This document shows, one piece after another, positions 29,933 through 39,756 of a DNA stretch of 64,000 bases. The notes beneath the pieces are model-generated. The model did not search any database, had not been told where the DNA came from, and saw nothing but the letters and a program-made list of their open reading frames with translations. The translations under genes were made by a program, and so were the position numbers. Positions within the stretch are counted from its first letter, which is position 1. The number at the start of each line of letters is the position of its first letter. Source of the stretch: Halomonas cerina (GTDB lineage Bacteria > Pseudomonadota > Gammaproteobacteria > Pseudomonadales > Halomonadaceae); contig NZ_JACHXP010000009.1 of assembly GCF_014192215.1 (NCBI RefSeq), positions 97,336 through 161,335 of the forward strand, given 5' to 3'.

Positions 29933-29966
29933 GACGGGCCCGGCAACCTCGGTTGCCGGGCCCGTC
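29933..29966 (-). terminator. Strong hairpin after cysN
   Basis: A perfect 15-bp stem (29933-29947 with 29952-29966) and 4-nt loop, 21 bp past the cysN stop. In the cysN sense it is followed by GCGTTTGG, a weak T-tract. Confidence 0.75.
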
Positions 29967-29987
29967 GAGGCGGTGGATCGCTCGCCG

Positions 29988-31412
29988 CTACTTGAGCAGC
30001 TCGCGCACGTCCTTGGCCTCCCAATGGGGGAAGTACTTGCGCACCAGGGCGTTGAGCTCGACCTCGAAGCCGGCCCAGTCCACTTCGCCCGGGGCCACAG
30101 CCTCGGCCTCGGCGACCCCGCGGATCATGCCCGCGCCCACCGTCACGTTGGACAGCCGGTCGATGATGATGAAGCTGCCGGTGCCGGGGCTACGGTCATA
30201 CGCGTCCAGGGGCACCTCACCGGTCAGCGCCACCCGGCAGCGGGCGATGGCATTGAGCTCGAGGCGCGCCGCCGGATGCCGCTCCAGGGTGTTGACATCG
30301 ACCTGGTGATGGATGGTCTCGACCTGGCCGGCCACCGCCCGACCGGCGAGGCGGATGTCGTATTGGCGGCCCGGCACCAGGGCCTGCTCGTTCATCCACA
30401 CGATATCGGCGTCAAAGGCGCTGGACATGGCCACCTCGGCATCCGCAGCGACGATCCAGTCGCCCCGGGAGATGTCGATCTCATCACTCAGGGTGACGGT
30501 GATCGCCTGACCCGGCCAGGCGGCCTCCAGGTCGCCGTCGAAGGTGACGATGCGCTCGACCGTCGAGGTCTTGCCGGAGGGCAAGACCTTGACGGCCTGA
30601 CCCGGGCGCAGGATGCCCGCCTCCAGGGTGCCGGCATAGCCGCGGAAGTCCAGATTCGGGCGGTTGACGTACTGCACCGGCAGGCGCAGGTCATGCAGGT
30701 TCTGGTCGTGACGGACCTCGACGGTCTCGAGCAGTTCGAGCATCGCCGGCCCCGTGTACCAGTCCATGGCCGCGCTTTGGTTGACCACGTTGTCGCCCTT
30801 CAGCGCCGAGAGCGGCACGAAGCGGATGTCGTCGGCGGCCAACTGCTCGGCGAAGGCCCGGTACTCGGCGACGATCTCCTCGAAGCGCGCCTCGCTGTAG
30901 TCCACCAGGTCCATCTTGTTGACCGCGATGACCAGGTGGCGAATGCCCAGCAGGTCGGCGATGAAGCTGTGCCTTCTGGTTTGGGTCTGCACGCCGTAGC
31001 GGGCATCGATCAGGATCACCGCCAGCCCGGCGGTGGACGCCCCGGTGGCCATGTTGCGGGTGTACTGCTCATGCCCGGGGGTGTCGGCGATGATGAACTT
31101 GCGCTTGTCGGTGGAGAAGAAGCGATAGGCCACGTCGATGGTGATGCCCTGCTCCCGTTCGGACTGCAGGCCGTCCACCAGCAGCGCCAGGTCCACCTCC
31201 TCGCCGGTGGTGCCACTCTTCTTCGACGCCTGGGTGATCGCCGCCAGCTGGTCGTCGAAGATCATCTTGGAGTCATGCAACAGCCGGCCGATCAGGGTCG
31301 ACTTGCCGTCATCGACGCTGCCGCAGGTGATGAAGCGCAGCAGGTCCTTGTTCTCGTGCTCGTGCAGGTACTGCTCGATGTTATCGGCGATCAAGGTCGA
31401 TTGATGTGACAT
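29988..31412 (-). CDS. cysN: Sulfate adenylyltransferase subunit 1 (GTPase)
   Basis: CysN is the GTPase that drives APS formation by CysD in assimilatory sulfate reduction. The 474-aa protein has G1 [20 protein letters not shown]3 DTPGHEQY, G4 NKMD and EF-Tu-like beta-barrels. It ends without a CysC kinase domain, so APS kinase must be encoded elsewhere. It starts one base after the cysD stop, implying coupling. Confidence 0.96.
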   Translation of the reverse strand: MSHQSTLIADNIEQYLHEHENKDLLRFITCGSVDDGKSTLIGRLLHDSKMIFDDQLAAITQASKKSGTTGEEVDLALLVDGLQSEREQGITIDVAYRFFSTDKRKFIIADTPGHEQYTRNMATGASTAGLAVILIDARYGVQTQTRRHSFIADLLGIRHLVIAVNKMDLVDYSEARFEEIVAEYRAFAEQLAADDIRFVPLSALKGDNVVNQSAAMDWYTGPAMLELLETVEVRHDQNLHDLRLPVQYVNRPNLDFRGYAGTLEAGILRPGQAVKVLPSGKTSTVERIVTFDGDLEAAWPGQAITVTLSDEIDISRGDWIVAADAEVAMSSAFDADIVWMNEQALVPGRQYDIRLAGRAVAGQVETIHHQVDVNTLERHPAARLELNAIARCRVALTGEVPLDAYDRSPGTGSFIIIDRLSNVTVGAGMIRGVAEAEAVAPGEVDWAGFEVELNALVRKYFPHWEAKDVRELLK

Positions 31413-31413
31413 G

Positions 31414-32385
31414 TTAGAAGTACCCCTCGCGCTTCTTCTTCTCCATGGAGCCGGCCTGGTCGTGGTCGATGGCGCGACCGCTGCGCTCGGAGGTCCTCGT
31501 CAGCAGCATCTCCTGGATGATCTCGGGCAGGGTATCGGCCCTGGACTCCACCGCCCCGGTGAGCGGGTAGCAGCCGAGCGTGCGGAAGCGCACCCACTTC
31601 TCCTCGGGCACTTCCCCGTCTTCCAGCGGCAGGCGCTCGTCGTCGACCATCACCAGCATGCCGTCGCGTTCCACCACCGGCCGGGGGGCCGCGTAGTAGA
31701 GCGGCACGATGGGAATCGACTCGAGGTAGATGTACTGCCAGATGTCCAACTCGGTCCAGTTGGAGAGCGGGAAGGCACGAATCGACTCGCCCTTGTTGAT
31801 CCGGGCGTTGTAGAGGTTCCACAGTTCCGGGCGCTGGCTCTTGGGATCCCAGCGATGGTGCTTGTCGCGGAAGGAGAACACCCGCTCCTTGGCACGGCTG
31901 GCCTCCTCGTCACGACGCGCCCCACCGAAGGCGGCATCGAAGCCGTACTTGTCCAGGGCCTGTTTGAGCGCCTGGGTCTTCATCACGTCGGTGTAGCCGC
32001 TCGAGCCGTGGTCGAAGGGATTGATGCCGGCGGCGCGCCCCTCCTCGTTGATGTGCTCGATCAGGTCCATGCCGGACTCCGCGGCCATGCGATCGCGGAA
32101 GGCGATCATCTCGCGGAACTTCCAGGTGGTGTTGATGTGCATCAGCGGAAACGGCGGCGGCCCCGGGTAGAAGGCCTTACGCGCCAGATGCAGCATCACC
32201 GAGGAGTCCTTGCCGATGGAGTAGAGCATCACCGGATTGGAGAACTCGGCCGCTACCTCGCGGATGATGTGGATGGACTCGGCTTCCAACTGCTGCAGGT
32301 GGGTGAGCCGCCGTGGTGTCAGACCGGGGAGCGCCCCATCGGCCTGGACGGCGCTGTCGCGTGTCGGGGCATGAAGACTGGTCAT
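31414..32385 (-). CDS. cysD: Sulfate adenylyltransferase subunit 2
   Basis: CysD carries the ATP-sulfurylase active site. The 323-aa protein has the PP-loop [16 protein letters not shown] and [21 protein letters not shown] 32385 is preferred, with GAGGT upstream; an in-frame ATG at 32424 would add 13 residues. The C-terminus [11 protein letters not shown] is invariant in the family. cysDN form an operon ending in the hairpin at 29.95 kb. AT-rich DNA at 32440-32500 likely holds the promoter. Confidence 0.96.
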   Translation of the reverse strand: MTSLHAPTRDSAVQADGALPGLTPRRLTHLQQLEAESIHIIREVAAEFSNPVMLYSIGKDSSVMLHLARKAFYPGPPPFPLMHINTTWKFREMIAFRDRMAAESGMDLIEHINEEGRAAGINPFDHGSSGYTDVMKTQALKQALDKYGFDAAFGGARRDEEASRAKERVFSFRDKHHRWDPKSQRPELWNLYNARINKGESIRAFPLSNWTELDIWQYIYLESIPIVPLYYAAPRPVVERDGMLVMVDDERLPLEDGEVPEEKWVRFRTLGCYPLTGAVESRADTLPEIIQEMLLTRTSERSGRAIDHDQAGSMEKKKREGYF

Positions 32386-32497
32386 GGCTCGGCTACCTCG
32401 AGTGGCATGAGCGGAAAAGGTCATGCCGGCGAGGATAACGTCCGCCTATAATAACGTAAAAGAATCAATAACTATCTTTTTATACCCATTAAGGATA

Positions 32498-33241
32498 TCA
32501 AGGGTCGACTCGAGTGACCCGGGTGGTCAGCTCATTCCCTTTCAGGTCGATGATACGATAGCCTGGGCGGGTGGCCGCCTCGACGGCGAAGGCCGCCGAG
32601 CCCGGCAGGAACTGGTCGCTGGTGGCGGGGCAACCATAGACCCGGATCGTGCCGGGAGCGCCGCTCGGGTCGGGAAGCCAGCCTGCGAAGGCTTGGTGGA
32701 TATGGCCGCAGAGGATCGCCTTCACCTGTCCATAGGGCGCGACCCTGTCCTGGAAGGCCTCGGCATCCATCAGACCGAGCGCATCGAGCCAGGCCGAGCC
32801 GACAGCCATGGGGGGATGGTGCATCACCAGCAGGGTCGGCCGGTCGTCCTGGGCGAGTCGTGCCTCCAGGGTCGAGAGTTGCGCCTTTCCCAGTTCTCCC
32901 CGAGGCTCGCCGACCACCTGAGTATCCAGCAACAGGGCCCGCCAGCCGTCGAGTTCCAGGCATTCCTGGAAGGGATGGCACGCGGCCATCGGCGCCGGCG
33001 CATCGTGATTGCCGGGCAGCCAGACCCAGGGACAGCCGAGCCCGGCGAGGGCCTGTTCCGCCAGCCGGTAGGAGGCCGGCGTCTGGTCCTCGCTGACATC
33101 ACCGGTAACCAGTGCCAGGTCGGGGCGCTCGCGGGCCGCCGCCGCCACGACTGCCTCGAGCTGGCGCAGGGGAAGGCCGATGCGGGAGCGCGCCGCGGGG
33201 TCGGCATGCAGGTGGCAGTCAGTAAGCTGCACGAGGCGCAT
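32498..33241 (-). CDS. cpdA: Metallophosphoesterase, 3',5'-cyclic-AMP phosphodiesterase CpdA-like
   Basis: A 247-aa calcineurin-like phosphoesterase: QLTDCHLH, VTGDVSED, WLPGNHD, VMHHPP and GHIHQAF give all metal ligands in order. Placement after nudF and the DUF1249 gene matches the E. coli nudF-yqiB-cpdA cluster, which supports CpdA, an enzyme that hydrolyses cAMP. The DUF1249 stop is 31 bp upstream. Confidence 0.92.
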   Translation of the reverse strand: MRLVQLTDCHLHADPAARSRIGLPLRQLEAVVAAAARERPDLALVTGDVSEDQTPASYRLAEQALAGLGCPWVWLPGNHDAPAPMAACHPFQECLELDGWRALLLDTQVVGEPRGELGKAQLSTLEARLAQDDRPTLLVMHHPPMAVGSAWLDALGLMDAEAFQDRVAPYGQVKAILCGHIHQAFAGWLPDPSGAPGTIRVYGCPATSDQFLPGSAAFAVEAATRPGYRIIDLKGNELTTRVTRVDP

Positions 33242-33272
33242 CAGGACATCTCTCTCAGCAGGGCCATTCGCT

Positions 33273-33719
33273 TCACGGCAGTTGGGGCAGATCCAGGGAG
33301 TGGCCGTGGGCGAGGCCGTGGTCGAGCCACTCGCCCAGAAAGCGGTTCAGCTGGAGCTTCTCGTCGGGCTGGTGCATGCGCGCATTGGGATAGCGATAGC
33401 GACCGTCGAAGTGGCGCTGGCGCTGGAAGTCGGTGACCTCGGCCATGCGCACATCGTGATAGAGGTGCACGCGCATGCGCGGTGTCTCGATCATCGCATC
33501 GAGCACCCCGCGCTGGGAGACCCGCACGATGCTGGTATAGGGCGCGCGCTCCTGCAGCTTCAGGCACAGGGCGCCCAGGCGTCTTCCCTGGCTGACCAGT
33601 TCGACCTCGCGGCTCTCGCCCGCCTCCAGGTCGCCCAGCAGTCGCATGAGGCGCAGGTAGTTGGCACTGCACTCTCCCTGCAGACTCCTGAGATCGGTGA
33701 CATACGCGCTTCGCGACAC
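33273..33719 (-). CDS. DUF1249 (YqiB-like) protein
   Basis: A 148-aa DUF1249 protein of unknown function. The start is placed at GTG 33719, because GGAGG lies 4 bases upstream and the conserved part begins YVTDLRSLQGECSANYLRLMRL; an upstream ATG at 33752 would add 11 weak residues. The family hallmark TPRMRVHLYHDVRMAEV and HQPDEKLQLNRFLGEWL are present. It starts one base after the nudF stop. Confidence 0.9.
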   Translation of the reverse strand: MSRSAYVTDLRSLQGECSANYLRLMRLLGDLEAGESREVELVSQGRRLGALCLKLQERAPYTSIVRVSQRGVLDAMIETPRMRVHLYHDVRMAEVTDFQRQRHFDGRYRYPNARMHQPDEKLQLNRFLGEWLDHGLAHGHSLDLPQLP

Positions 33720-33720
33720 G

Positions 33721-34380
33721 CTACCTCCTTGCCCTGAGGGACGCCCGCTCACCCGCCAGCCAGTGGAAGGCGATCAGGCACATGGCATTGTCGAGTCGCC
33801 CGGCCGCCAGGAGTTCCCAGGCGCGAGCGAAGGGCATCACCCGCACCCGGATATCCTCGTGCTCCTCGTCGAGGCCGTGGACACCGCCGAGCCCCTGACT
33901 GTCGACCAAGGCACAGAACAGGGTGACGCGCTCATCGCAGGCCCCCGGGCTCGGGTAATAGGTGTGCAGTTCGATCAACTCGCCGACCTCGCAGCCGGCC
34001 TCCTCCTTGGCCTCGCGCCGGGCCACCTCGGCGGCACTCTCGCCTGGCTTCACCAGGCCGGCCACCACTTCGAGCTTCCAGGGCGAGGCCGGGTCATCGA
34101 TGGCCCCGGCACGGAACTGCTCGACCAGCGCCACGACATCGCGTTCCACATCATAGAGCAGTACGCCCACGGCATCATGGCGACGATGCACCTCGCGAAC
34201 CACCTGGCCGCTCCAGCCACCCTCGAATAGGCGATGGCGCAGGTGCAGCTCCTCCAAGCGGAAGAAGCCCTGGTGAAGGCAGCGACGCTCGGCGAGTTCC
34301 ACGTCGTCCCGGGTGAAGGGCGGCGTGTCGGGGACGTCCTCCCGGTCGGCACCGGGGGAAGGGGCGGGCGCGTCCGTCAT
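33721..34380 (-). CDS. nudF: ADP-ribose pyrophosphatase (Nudix)
   Basis: A 219-aa Nudix hydrolase, cleaving ADP-ribose to AMP and ribose-5-phosphate. The Nudix box is GLVKPGESAAEVARREAKEEAG, followed by the NudF-type PSPGACDERVTLF. It heads the nudF-yqiB-cpdA unit and is divergent from greB across 162 bp. Confidence 0.94.
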   Translation of the reverse strand: MTDAPAPSPGADREDVPDTPPFTRDDVELAERRCLHQGFFRLEELHLRHRLFEGGWSGQVVREVHRRHDAVGVLLYDVERDVVALVEQFRAGAIDDPASPWKLEVVAGLVKPGESAAEVARREAKEEAGCEVGELIELHTYYPSPGACDERVTLFCALVDSQGLGGVHGLDEEHEDIRVRVMPFARAWELLAAGRLDNAMCLIAFHWLAGERASLRARR

Positions 34381-34542
34381 GGGGGGTCTCCGAAGGGCAC
34401 AATGCGCTCCATTATCATGGCCGAAAGCGAGCCTGCCAACCTCGCAGGCACTTTCCTGTGGCGTCGATCCCGCCGGTGCATTGCCGACTCACCCATGGAT
34501 GGCGTATGTTGCGCCTCTCGTCGACGAGTCAGGAGCGTGAGC

Positions 34543-35076
34543 ATGAAAGGCCGCAACATGACCCGCTGGCGCGACCCGGCCAAGGACCCGCGCCAGGAGC
34601 CTAAGAGCAACCTGATCACCGCCGAGGGCGCCGAGCGCCTGCGCGGCATCCTCGACCACCTGTCCCGGGTCAAGCGCCCCGCCCTGTCGACCAAGGTGGG
34701 CGAGGCGGCTGCCCTCGGCGATCGCAGCGAGAACGCCGACTACACTTATAATAAGAAGGAATTGAACCGGGTCATCGCCCGCATCCGCTACCTCACCAAA
34801 CGCCTCGACGAGCTCCAGGTCGTGGACCGGCTGCCGGCGGATACCGAGCGGGTCTACTTCGGCGCCTTCGTCACTCTGGAGGACGAGGCCGGCGAGGAGT
34901 TGACCCTGCGCATCGTCGGCCACGACGAAACCGATACCACTAAGCGCTGGATCAGCATCGACGCCCCGCTGGCCAAGGCCCTGCTGGGCAAGGGGCTAGA
35001 CGACGAGGCTACGGTGGCCGCCCCCGGCGGCGAGAGTACCTATCTCATCACCGCGATCGACTACCGCCCCCCCTAG
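34543..35076 (+). CDS. greB: Transcription elongation factor GreB
   Basis: GreB stimulates RNA polymerase to cleave backtracked transcripts. The 177-aa protein has the N-terminal coiled coil with the acidic tip region LGDRSENADYTYNKKELNR and the C-terminal FKBP-like domain. The RBS AGGAG precedes ATG 34543; a second ATG at 34558 is possible. GreB rather than GreA is favoured by the pre-domain extension TRWRDPAKDPRQEPKSNLIT. Confidence 0.92.
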   Translation: MKGRNMTRWRDPAKDPRQEPKSNLITAEGAERLRGILDHLSRVKRPALSTKVGEAAALGDRSENADYTYNKKELNRVIARIRYLTKRLDELQVVDRLPADTERVYFGAFVTLEDEAGEELTLRIVGHDETDTTKRWISIDAPLAKALLGKGLDDEATVAAPGGESTYLITAIDYRPP

Positions 35077-35400
35077 GACGGGGCGTCCCGCCCCCTCCCC
35101 TGATGCCAGCCACCGGTACCCGCCCTTTCGCTTCGCGCCTGTCGCGGTTCGATGACAGTCATTGCAGTGGAGAATCAGGTACTTGCCGCCGAGAACCGCC
35201 ACACGTCGCCAACCGTCGACAGACTCACCCCCCGACCGCGGGTGCCTGCCCACGACGCACCTCTCGAAATGACACCCATCCTTATGTTTTTAAAGAAATT
35301 TCTCTCAACCTGGCATAAAGATGGCTACCTACAGGACAAGCGAGCCATCCGGCTCGTGGTCGATCAAGAGTGTATTCACTGAAACCTCAGGAGAAGCACC
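35077..35400. other. Intergenic region before the EF-hand gene
   Basis: A 324-bp spacer. A drop in GC at 35275-35330 (TTATGTTTTTAAAGAAATTTC) marks a probable promoter for the EF-hand gene. No other feature was recognised. Confidence 0.5.
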
Positions 35401-35679
35401 ATGAAGACATTACCCCTGAAATCGATGTTGCTGGCCCTCGCCCTGCTCTTCGGTAGCGGTGTTGCCATCGCCGAAGGCACCGACAAGTTTACCGAGCTGG
35501 ATACCAACCAGGATGGTTCACTGAGCCAGGAAGAAGCCTCCGGTGTCGAAGGGCTGGAGTTCGAGTCCGCCGACACGGACGGGAATGGCTCCTTGAGTGA
35601 AGAGGAGTTCAAGGCCGCCAAGACAGGCTTGAGAGGCGAAGGCAGCACAGAGGGCATGGAAGGCGAAAAGACCTACTAA
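35401..35679 (+). CDS. Secreted two-EF-hand calcium-binding protein
   Basis: A 92-aa protein with a signal peptide (MKTLPLKSMLLALALLFGSG..AIA, cleavage near residue 24) and two EF-hand loops, DTNQDGSLSQEE at 34-45 and DTDGNGSLSEEE at 58-69, each with Ca ligands at positions 1, 3, 5 and 12. It is probably periplasmic. The role is unknown; such proteins are common in halophiles. RBS AGGAG precedes the ATG. Confidence 0.9.
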   Translation: MKTLPLKSMLLALALLFGSGVAIAEGTDKFTELDTNQDGSLSQEEASGVEGLEFESADTDGNGSLSEEEFKAAKTGLRGEGSTEGMEGEKTY

Positions 35680-35705
35680 GAGCGCCTTTCCAAACCCCGG
35701 CAATA

Positions 35706-35815
35706 GTGGGCGCCGGGGGCAAGACGAAGTGAGTGTCCTTTGCCATGAATGGCAAAGGTAGCGCCCAAGGAAGGGTTCACAGCGCGCTCGCGAAGGCTTG
35801 TCGACGGAAAAGCCC
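35706..35815 (-). repeat. Dispersed intergenic repeat, copy 2
   Basis: The inverted counterpart of 7943-8051, sharing GCGCTGTGAACCC, TTGGGCGCTACC, TGCC..GGCA and CCCCGGCGC in order. It contains an internal hairpin TTTGCCATgaATGGCAAA at 35740-35757. Confidence 0.8.
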
Positions 35816-35900
35816 ACTCTATCTGAGTGGGATGTGAGAGAAATTCTAATATCCCTTCCCCACCCGGCAGCCGGTTCCTCCGGCTGCCTCCTTGCATGTC

Positions 35901-36887
35901 TCAGGCGCTGGCGGCGTAGACCCGGAAGCGTCGGTCGTCGGCTAGGATCTCGAAGCCGCCGAAGGCCCGCGTGAGCAGATCCGGATAGGGCAGGAAGGCA
36001 TTGGCCACCAGCAGCAGCTGACCGCCGGGTCGCAGATGCGCTGGCGCCTCAAGGATCAGCCGCCCCACGGGCCCATAGTCGATGGCCCGCTCCTGGTGGA
36101 AGGGCGGATTGCTGACGATGGTATCGAAGCGTCGTGCCTCCAGCGCCGAGTAGACGTCGCTGGCCAGGACTTCCCCGTCGAGCCCGTTGGCGACCAGGGT
36201 GCGCCGGGTGGCCTCCACTGCGAAGTGGCTCACGTCCACCGCCGTGACCCGCGCCGCCTGCCGGGCCAGCCAGGCCGCCAGGATGCCGTCGCCGCACCCC
36301 AGATCCAGCACCTCGCTCCCTGCCGTTATCCGCCCCGGCAGCTGGCTCAGCAGCAGCCGGGTGCCGTCGTCGAGCTTGCCGTGGCCGAACACCCCCGGAT
36401 GGCTGGCCAGGGTGAGCCCCTCGGCCTCGAAGCGGGACCAGGCGGCCTCGGGATCGAGATCGACCCGGTCCAGGCGCGTCTCGAACAGCGTGCAACGCCG
36501 CGCACTGTCGACCTTGCGACAGCCCAGCCCCAGGGCCGCCAGCACCCTGAGGACCCGCTTGATGCCACCCTGGTGCTCGCCCACCAGCTGCAGCGGCGCG
36601 CCGGGTGGCAGGGTCGCGCAGAGCCACAGCAGCCACCACTCGCCCAGGGCATGGCTCTTGGGCCAGAACAGTACCGCCCCCGGCGGAGCCGCCGGGGCGG
36701 CCTCGAGGGGCGAGACGGCCGGCCGGCCTCGGGCCCGCCAGGCGGCGAGTACCGCCTGGTCGGCGGTGAGCAGCGTCCCCTCCCCCGCCTCCAGCCAGGC
36801 GTCCCGGGGGGGCGCGACCCACAGCCAGCCGGAATAGTCGGCATCCTGGCGTTCCAGTAGCTGGCAGACAGGGGTTTCGGCACTCAT
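35901..36887 (-). CDS. rsmC: 16S rRNA m2G1207 methyltransferase RsmC-like
   Basis: A 328-aa protein of the RsmC/RlmG type with two Rossmann-like halves: a degenerate N-terminal domain and a C-terminal SAM domain with VLDLGCGDGILAAWLA and the catalytic SNPPFHQ. RsmC methylates G1207 of 16S rRNA. RlmG (23S G1835) is a close alternative; the short length favours RsmC. ATG 36887 has a GAGGAGG RBS and overlaps the cmoM stop by 4 bp. Confidence 0.85.
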   Translation of the reverse strand: MSAETPVCQLLERQDADYSGWLWVAPPRDAWLEAGEGTLLTADQAVLAAWRARGRPAVSPLEAAPAAPPGAVLFWPKSHALGEWWLLWLCATLPPGAPLQLVGEHQGGIKRVLRVLAALGLGCRKVDSARRCTLFETRLDRVDLDPEAAWSRFEAEGLTLASHPGVFGHGKLDDGTRLLLSQLPGRITAGSEVLDLGCGDGILAAWLARQAARVTAVDVSHFAVEATRRTLVANGLDGEVLASDVYSALEARRFDTIVSNPPFHQERAIDYGPVGRLILEAPAHLRPGGQLLLVANAFLPYPDLLTRAFGGFEILADDRRFRVYAASA

Positions 36888-37738
36888 GTGGTGGCCTCCT
36901 CGGGGGAACATGACGGTCGCTCCAGGGTATAGAGCAGGTAGCGGCCCAGCCGCCAGTGGGGATCGACCCGGCAGTAGCGCCGCTCCAGGGCCAGCAGCCG
37001 CTCCCGGTCAGCGGCCCTCTCGGGTGACTGGCGCAGGTAATCGGCGAACACCCGGATGCCCGCCACCTGGCGGATCATGAGGCCCTGCTCGGCGCTCCAG
37101 TCCTCGATCTGGCCGTGGGTGAGCGGCGAGATGGGCGTGAGGCGCGTGCGCTGCCCCTTGCCTTCCAGGCGGTCCGCCAGGGCCTTTTCCAGGTTGCCCT
37201 TGACCACGTTAGAGAGCCGCAGTGCATCGCGGTTGAAGACCATCAGCGACAGCTGCCCGCCCGGCGCCAGCAGACGCGCCAGGACGGCCAGGGCCGTGCG
37301 CGGATCCCCCAGCCACTCCAGTACCGCATGGCAGACAATCAGCGGCCAAGGGCCGGGGGCCTGCTCGGGTAGGGCCTGCAGCGGTGCCTGAAGCAGGCGC
37401 ACGTCCTGCCCTGCCAGGTGCTCCCGGGCCCGGGTGAGCATCTCGGCGGAGGGTTCGGTCAGGGTCACGGCATGGCCGCGGGCCGCGAACCAGCCGGCCA
37501 GCTGGCCGAGCCCTCCGCCCACGTCGAGCAGTGGCTGGCCGCGAAGCTCGAGCATCTCGGGCAGCAGCTGGTCGAGCAGCGCCAGGCGCAGCTCGCCACG
37601 GGCCCCGCCATAGAGGCTCGCAGCGAACTTGTCGGCCAGGCCGTCGAAGTGACGGTCGCCGTGCGCGGACAGTGGAGAAGACACGTTGGGTCTGGGAGGC
37701 TGGGGCATAGCAGGACCATGGGACGGATTCGCGGGCAT
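36884..37738 (-). CDS. cmoM: tRNA 5-carboxymethoxyuridine methyltransferase CmoM
   Basis: CmoM (SmtA) methylates cmo5U34 to mcmo5U34. The 284-aa protein contains the diagnostic DRHFDGLADKFAASLYG..RGELRLALL start, the SAM motif LLDVGGGLGQLAG and the C-terminal RYCRVDPHWRLGRYLLY. It overlaps rsmC (ATGA), forming a two-gene rRNA/tRNA methyltransferase operon. With CmoA and CmoB it completes the pathway in this window. Confidence 0.93.
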   Translation of the reverse strand: MPANPSHGPAMPQPPRPNVSSPLSAHGDRHFDGLADKFAASLYGGARGELRLALLDQLLPEMLELRGQPLLDVGGGLGQLAGWFAARGHAVTLTEPSAEMLTRAREHLAGQDVRLLQAPLQALPEQAPGPWPLIVCHAVLEWLGDPRTALAVLARLLAPGGQLSLMVFNRDALRLSNVVKGNLEKALADRLEGKGQRTRLTPISPLTHGQIEDWSAEQGLMIRQVAGIRVFADYLRQSPERAADRERLLALERRYCRVDPHWRLGRYLLYTLERPSCSPEEATT

Positions 37739-37880
37739 TCTACCCGGCTTTGCCCGCCGGCTCCCACCGGCCGACAGGGCTATCGCCGCTGGATCTGACG
37801 AGGAGACTCCCTCTACGACCTGTCGACGGATCAGCCCCGAGCGATACCGCTATCTGCGATAGCCCTGCACCGGTCAATAC

Positions 37881-39383
37881 CTATCCCAGGACTCGCGGCA
37901 GGTGGCGTCCCCAGCCGCTGTCAGCCTCGAGCTGGGCAGCCAGCACCAGCAGGCGTCTCTCGTCGCCCATGGGGCCGATCACCTGTACCCCCACCGGCAA
38001 GCCATCCGGCGTGATGTGCAGTGGCAGCGACATGGCCGGCTGGCCGGTCAGGTTGGCCAGCTGGGTGAAGGGCGTCATGCGCAGCGCCTCCGCCGCCAGC
38101 CGCTTGAGCATGCCGGCCTTGAGGGCCAGGCGCGACGCGCCGGGGATGGCCAGCAGCGCCATCAGCCGCTCGCGGGCCGGCGACGGGTAAAGGGCCCTAC
38201 GCCGTGGCGCGGGGCCGGCCGCCACCGGCAGCAGCAGCACATCGAAGCGCCGATGGAAGCCGGCCATGGCACGCGCCACGCGATTCCAGTCGCGCTTGGC
38301 CAGCTCATAGTCCCGGGCCGGCAGGCAGCGTCCCAGGCGGCCGATGGCGCGGGTGGCGGGCTCGATGTCGAGTCGACCCACCGGCACGCCGGTCTGTTCG
38401 CTGATCCAGGCCAGATCCGCGGCCAGGTGTCCGAGGTAGAGGGTCAAGTAGCTGTCGGCCAAGGCCCCACCCTCCACCGGAGGCTCGGCCCAGTCGACCC
38501 GGTGACCCAGCCCCTCCAGACGATGCGCGGCCCATTCCACCGCCAGGCGCACCTCGGGGTCGAGACGGGTTCCCAGCGGCGCACCCAGCGGCTCGCCCAG
38601 CGAGACCGCCACCCGCAGCGGGGGTGGCGGACGCCCCAACGCCGCCAGGAACCCCTGCTCCCGCGGCAATGGCCAGGGGCTGCCCGCATCCATGCCGTTG
38701 ATCACGTCGAGCACGGCCGCGCTGTCGCGCACGCTGCGCGTCAGGGCGTGTTCCACCACCGCGCCCTGCCACACCTCCCCGAACATGGGGCCCAGCGGCA
38801 CCCGCCCTCGAGAGGGCTTGAGCCCGAACAGGCCGCAGTGGCTGGCCGGAATGCGGATCGAGCCACCGCCATCGCTGCCCAGGGCCAGGGGCACCAGGCC
38901 ACTGGCCACCGCGACCGCCGAACCGCCACTGGAGCCGCCCGGCGAATGCGCGGGTCGCCAGGGATTCACGGGATGGGCAAAGGCGCGGGGCTCGGTGATG
39001 CCCATCAGGCCCAGTTCCGGCGTGGCCGTCTGGCCGAGGATGCACAGGCCCGCCTGGCGCAGGCGTGTCACCAGGCTGGCGTTTTCCGGGGCACGCCACG
39101 CCGCCATGGAAGCGCTGCCGCAGGCCAGCGGTTCATCCTCGAGGGCCATCAGCAGGTCCTTGGTCAGGGTCGGCACCCCGGCAAAGGGCGCCTCGGGATC
39201 GAGGTGTCCCCCCTCGCGGGCCGCCCGCGCGAAGCGGGTGCGCACCACCGCCCCCAGGTAAGGGTTGTCGGCCTCGATCGCCGCACAGGCGGCAGCGAAC
39301 ACCTCCTCGCGGCTCACCTCCCCCTGACGGATCAGCGCCGCCAACCCCAGGGCGTCATGGGCGCGATAGTCGCCGATGTCCAT
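37881..39383 (-). CDS. Amidase-signature family hydrolase
   Basis: A 500-aa amidase-signature enzyme. The Ser-cisSer-Lys triad can be seen as LTKD (Lys near 79), SPGGSSGGSAVAVASG (cis-Ser and surrounding glycines) and GSDGGGSIRIPA (nucleophile region). The substrate is not predictable; 6-aminohexanoate-cyclic-dimer hydrolase-like and general amidase annotations are common for such proteins. It ends the core section just before the tRNA-Arg. Confidence 0.88.
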   Translation of the reverse strand: MDIGDYRAHDALGLAALIRQGEVSREEVFAAACAAIEADNPYLGAVVRTRFARAAREGGHLDPEAPFAGVPTLTKDLLMALEDEPLACGSASMAAWRAPENASLVTRLRQAGLCILGQTATPELGLMGITEPRAFAHPVNPWRPAHSPGGSSGGSAVAVASGLVPLALGSDGGGSIRIPASHCGLFGLKPSRGRVPLGPMFGEVWQGAVVEHALTRSVRDSAAVLDVINGMDAGSPWPLPREQGFLAALGRPPPPLRVAVSLGEPLGAPLGTRLDPEVRLAVEWAAHRLEGLGHRVDWAEPPVEGGALADSYLTLYLGHLAADLAWISEQTGVPVGRLDIEPATRAIGRLGRCLPARDYELAKRDWNRVARAMAGFHRRFDVLLLPVAAGPAPRRRALYPSPARERLMALLAIPGASRLALKAGMLKRLAAEALRMTPFTQLANLTGQPAMSLPLHITPDGLPVGVQVIGPMGDERRLLVLAAQLEADSGWGRHLPRVLG

Positions 39384-39459
39384 GCAGGCTCCGCCATCAG
39401 TTATGCCAGGCCCAGCCTAGCCGCCCCTCCTTGGGGTCGCCAGGCCAGGACAGTGGCGG

Positions 39460-39488
39460 TTTATCTCGGCATCGACTTTCCCTATAAT
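39460..39488 (+). promoter_or_regulatory. Promoter of tRNA-Arg
   Basis: A perfect -10 TATAAT (39483-39488) with a 17-nt spacer from TTTATC (39460-39465), followed by a GC-rich discriminator GCCGCC typical of stable-RNA promoters. Confidence 0.7.
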
Positions 39489-39502
39489 GCCGCCTCGGCT
39501 CC

Positions 39503-39579
39503 GCCCCTATAGCTCAGCTGGATAGAGCGTCCCCCTCCTAAGGGGAAGGTCTCAGGTTCGAATCCTGATGGGGGCGCCA
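39503..39579 (+). tRNA. tRNA-Arg (anticodon CCU)
   Basis: A 77-nt cloverleaf: acceptor GCCCCTA/TGGGGGC with one G-U pair, D-arm GCTC..GAGC, anticodon stem TCCCC/GGGGA around loop CTCCTAA (anticodon CCT), T-arm TCAGG-TTCGAAT-CCTGA and encoded G-CCA. It decodes AGG. It stands at the junction of core and accessory DNA, a usual integration target for islands, although no integrase gene or second copy of its 3' end was found in the window. Confidence 0.97.
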
Positions 39580-39756
39580 AAAAATCAATGGGTTACCATT
39601 ACATCCCGTTTCTTCTTACCGTCTTATCACCCTTCCGCCCCCTAGCTCGCCCCCTAGTTTTATTGCAATCGCACGCAGTACTCGGCACTGCTTCGCTTCA
39701 CGTTTGGCATCGGCTACCAAAATATAGGAGGAAGCCTTTCGCGGTACTTTTGGTAT

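Noticed and set aside
29988..32385. cysNC fusion
   Set aside because: CysN ends at 474 aa after the EF-Tu-like barrels; no APS kinase P-loop follows in any frame.
39580..39756. Remnant integrase next to the tRNA
   Set aside because: The stretch has stops in all frames and no recognisable tyrosine recombinase residues.
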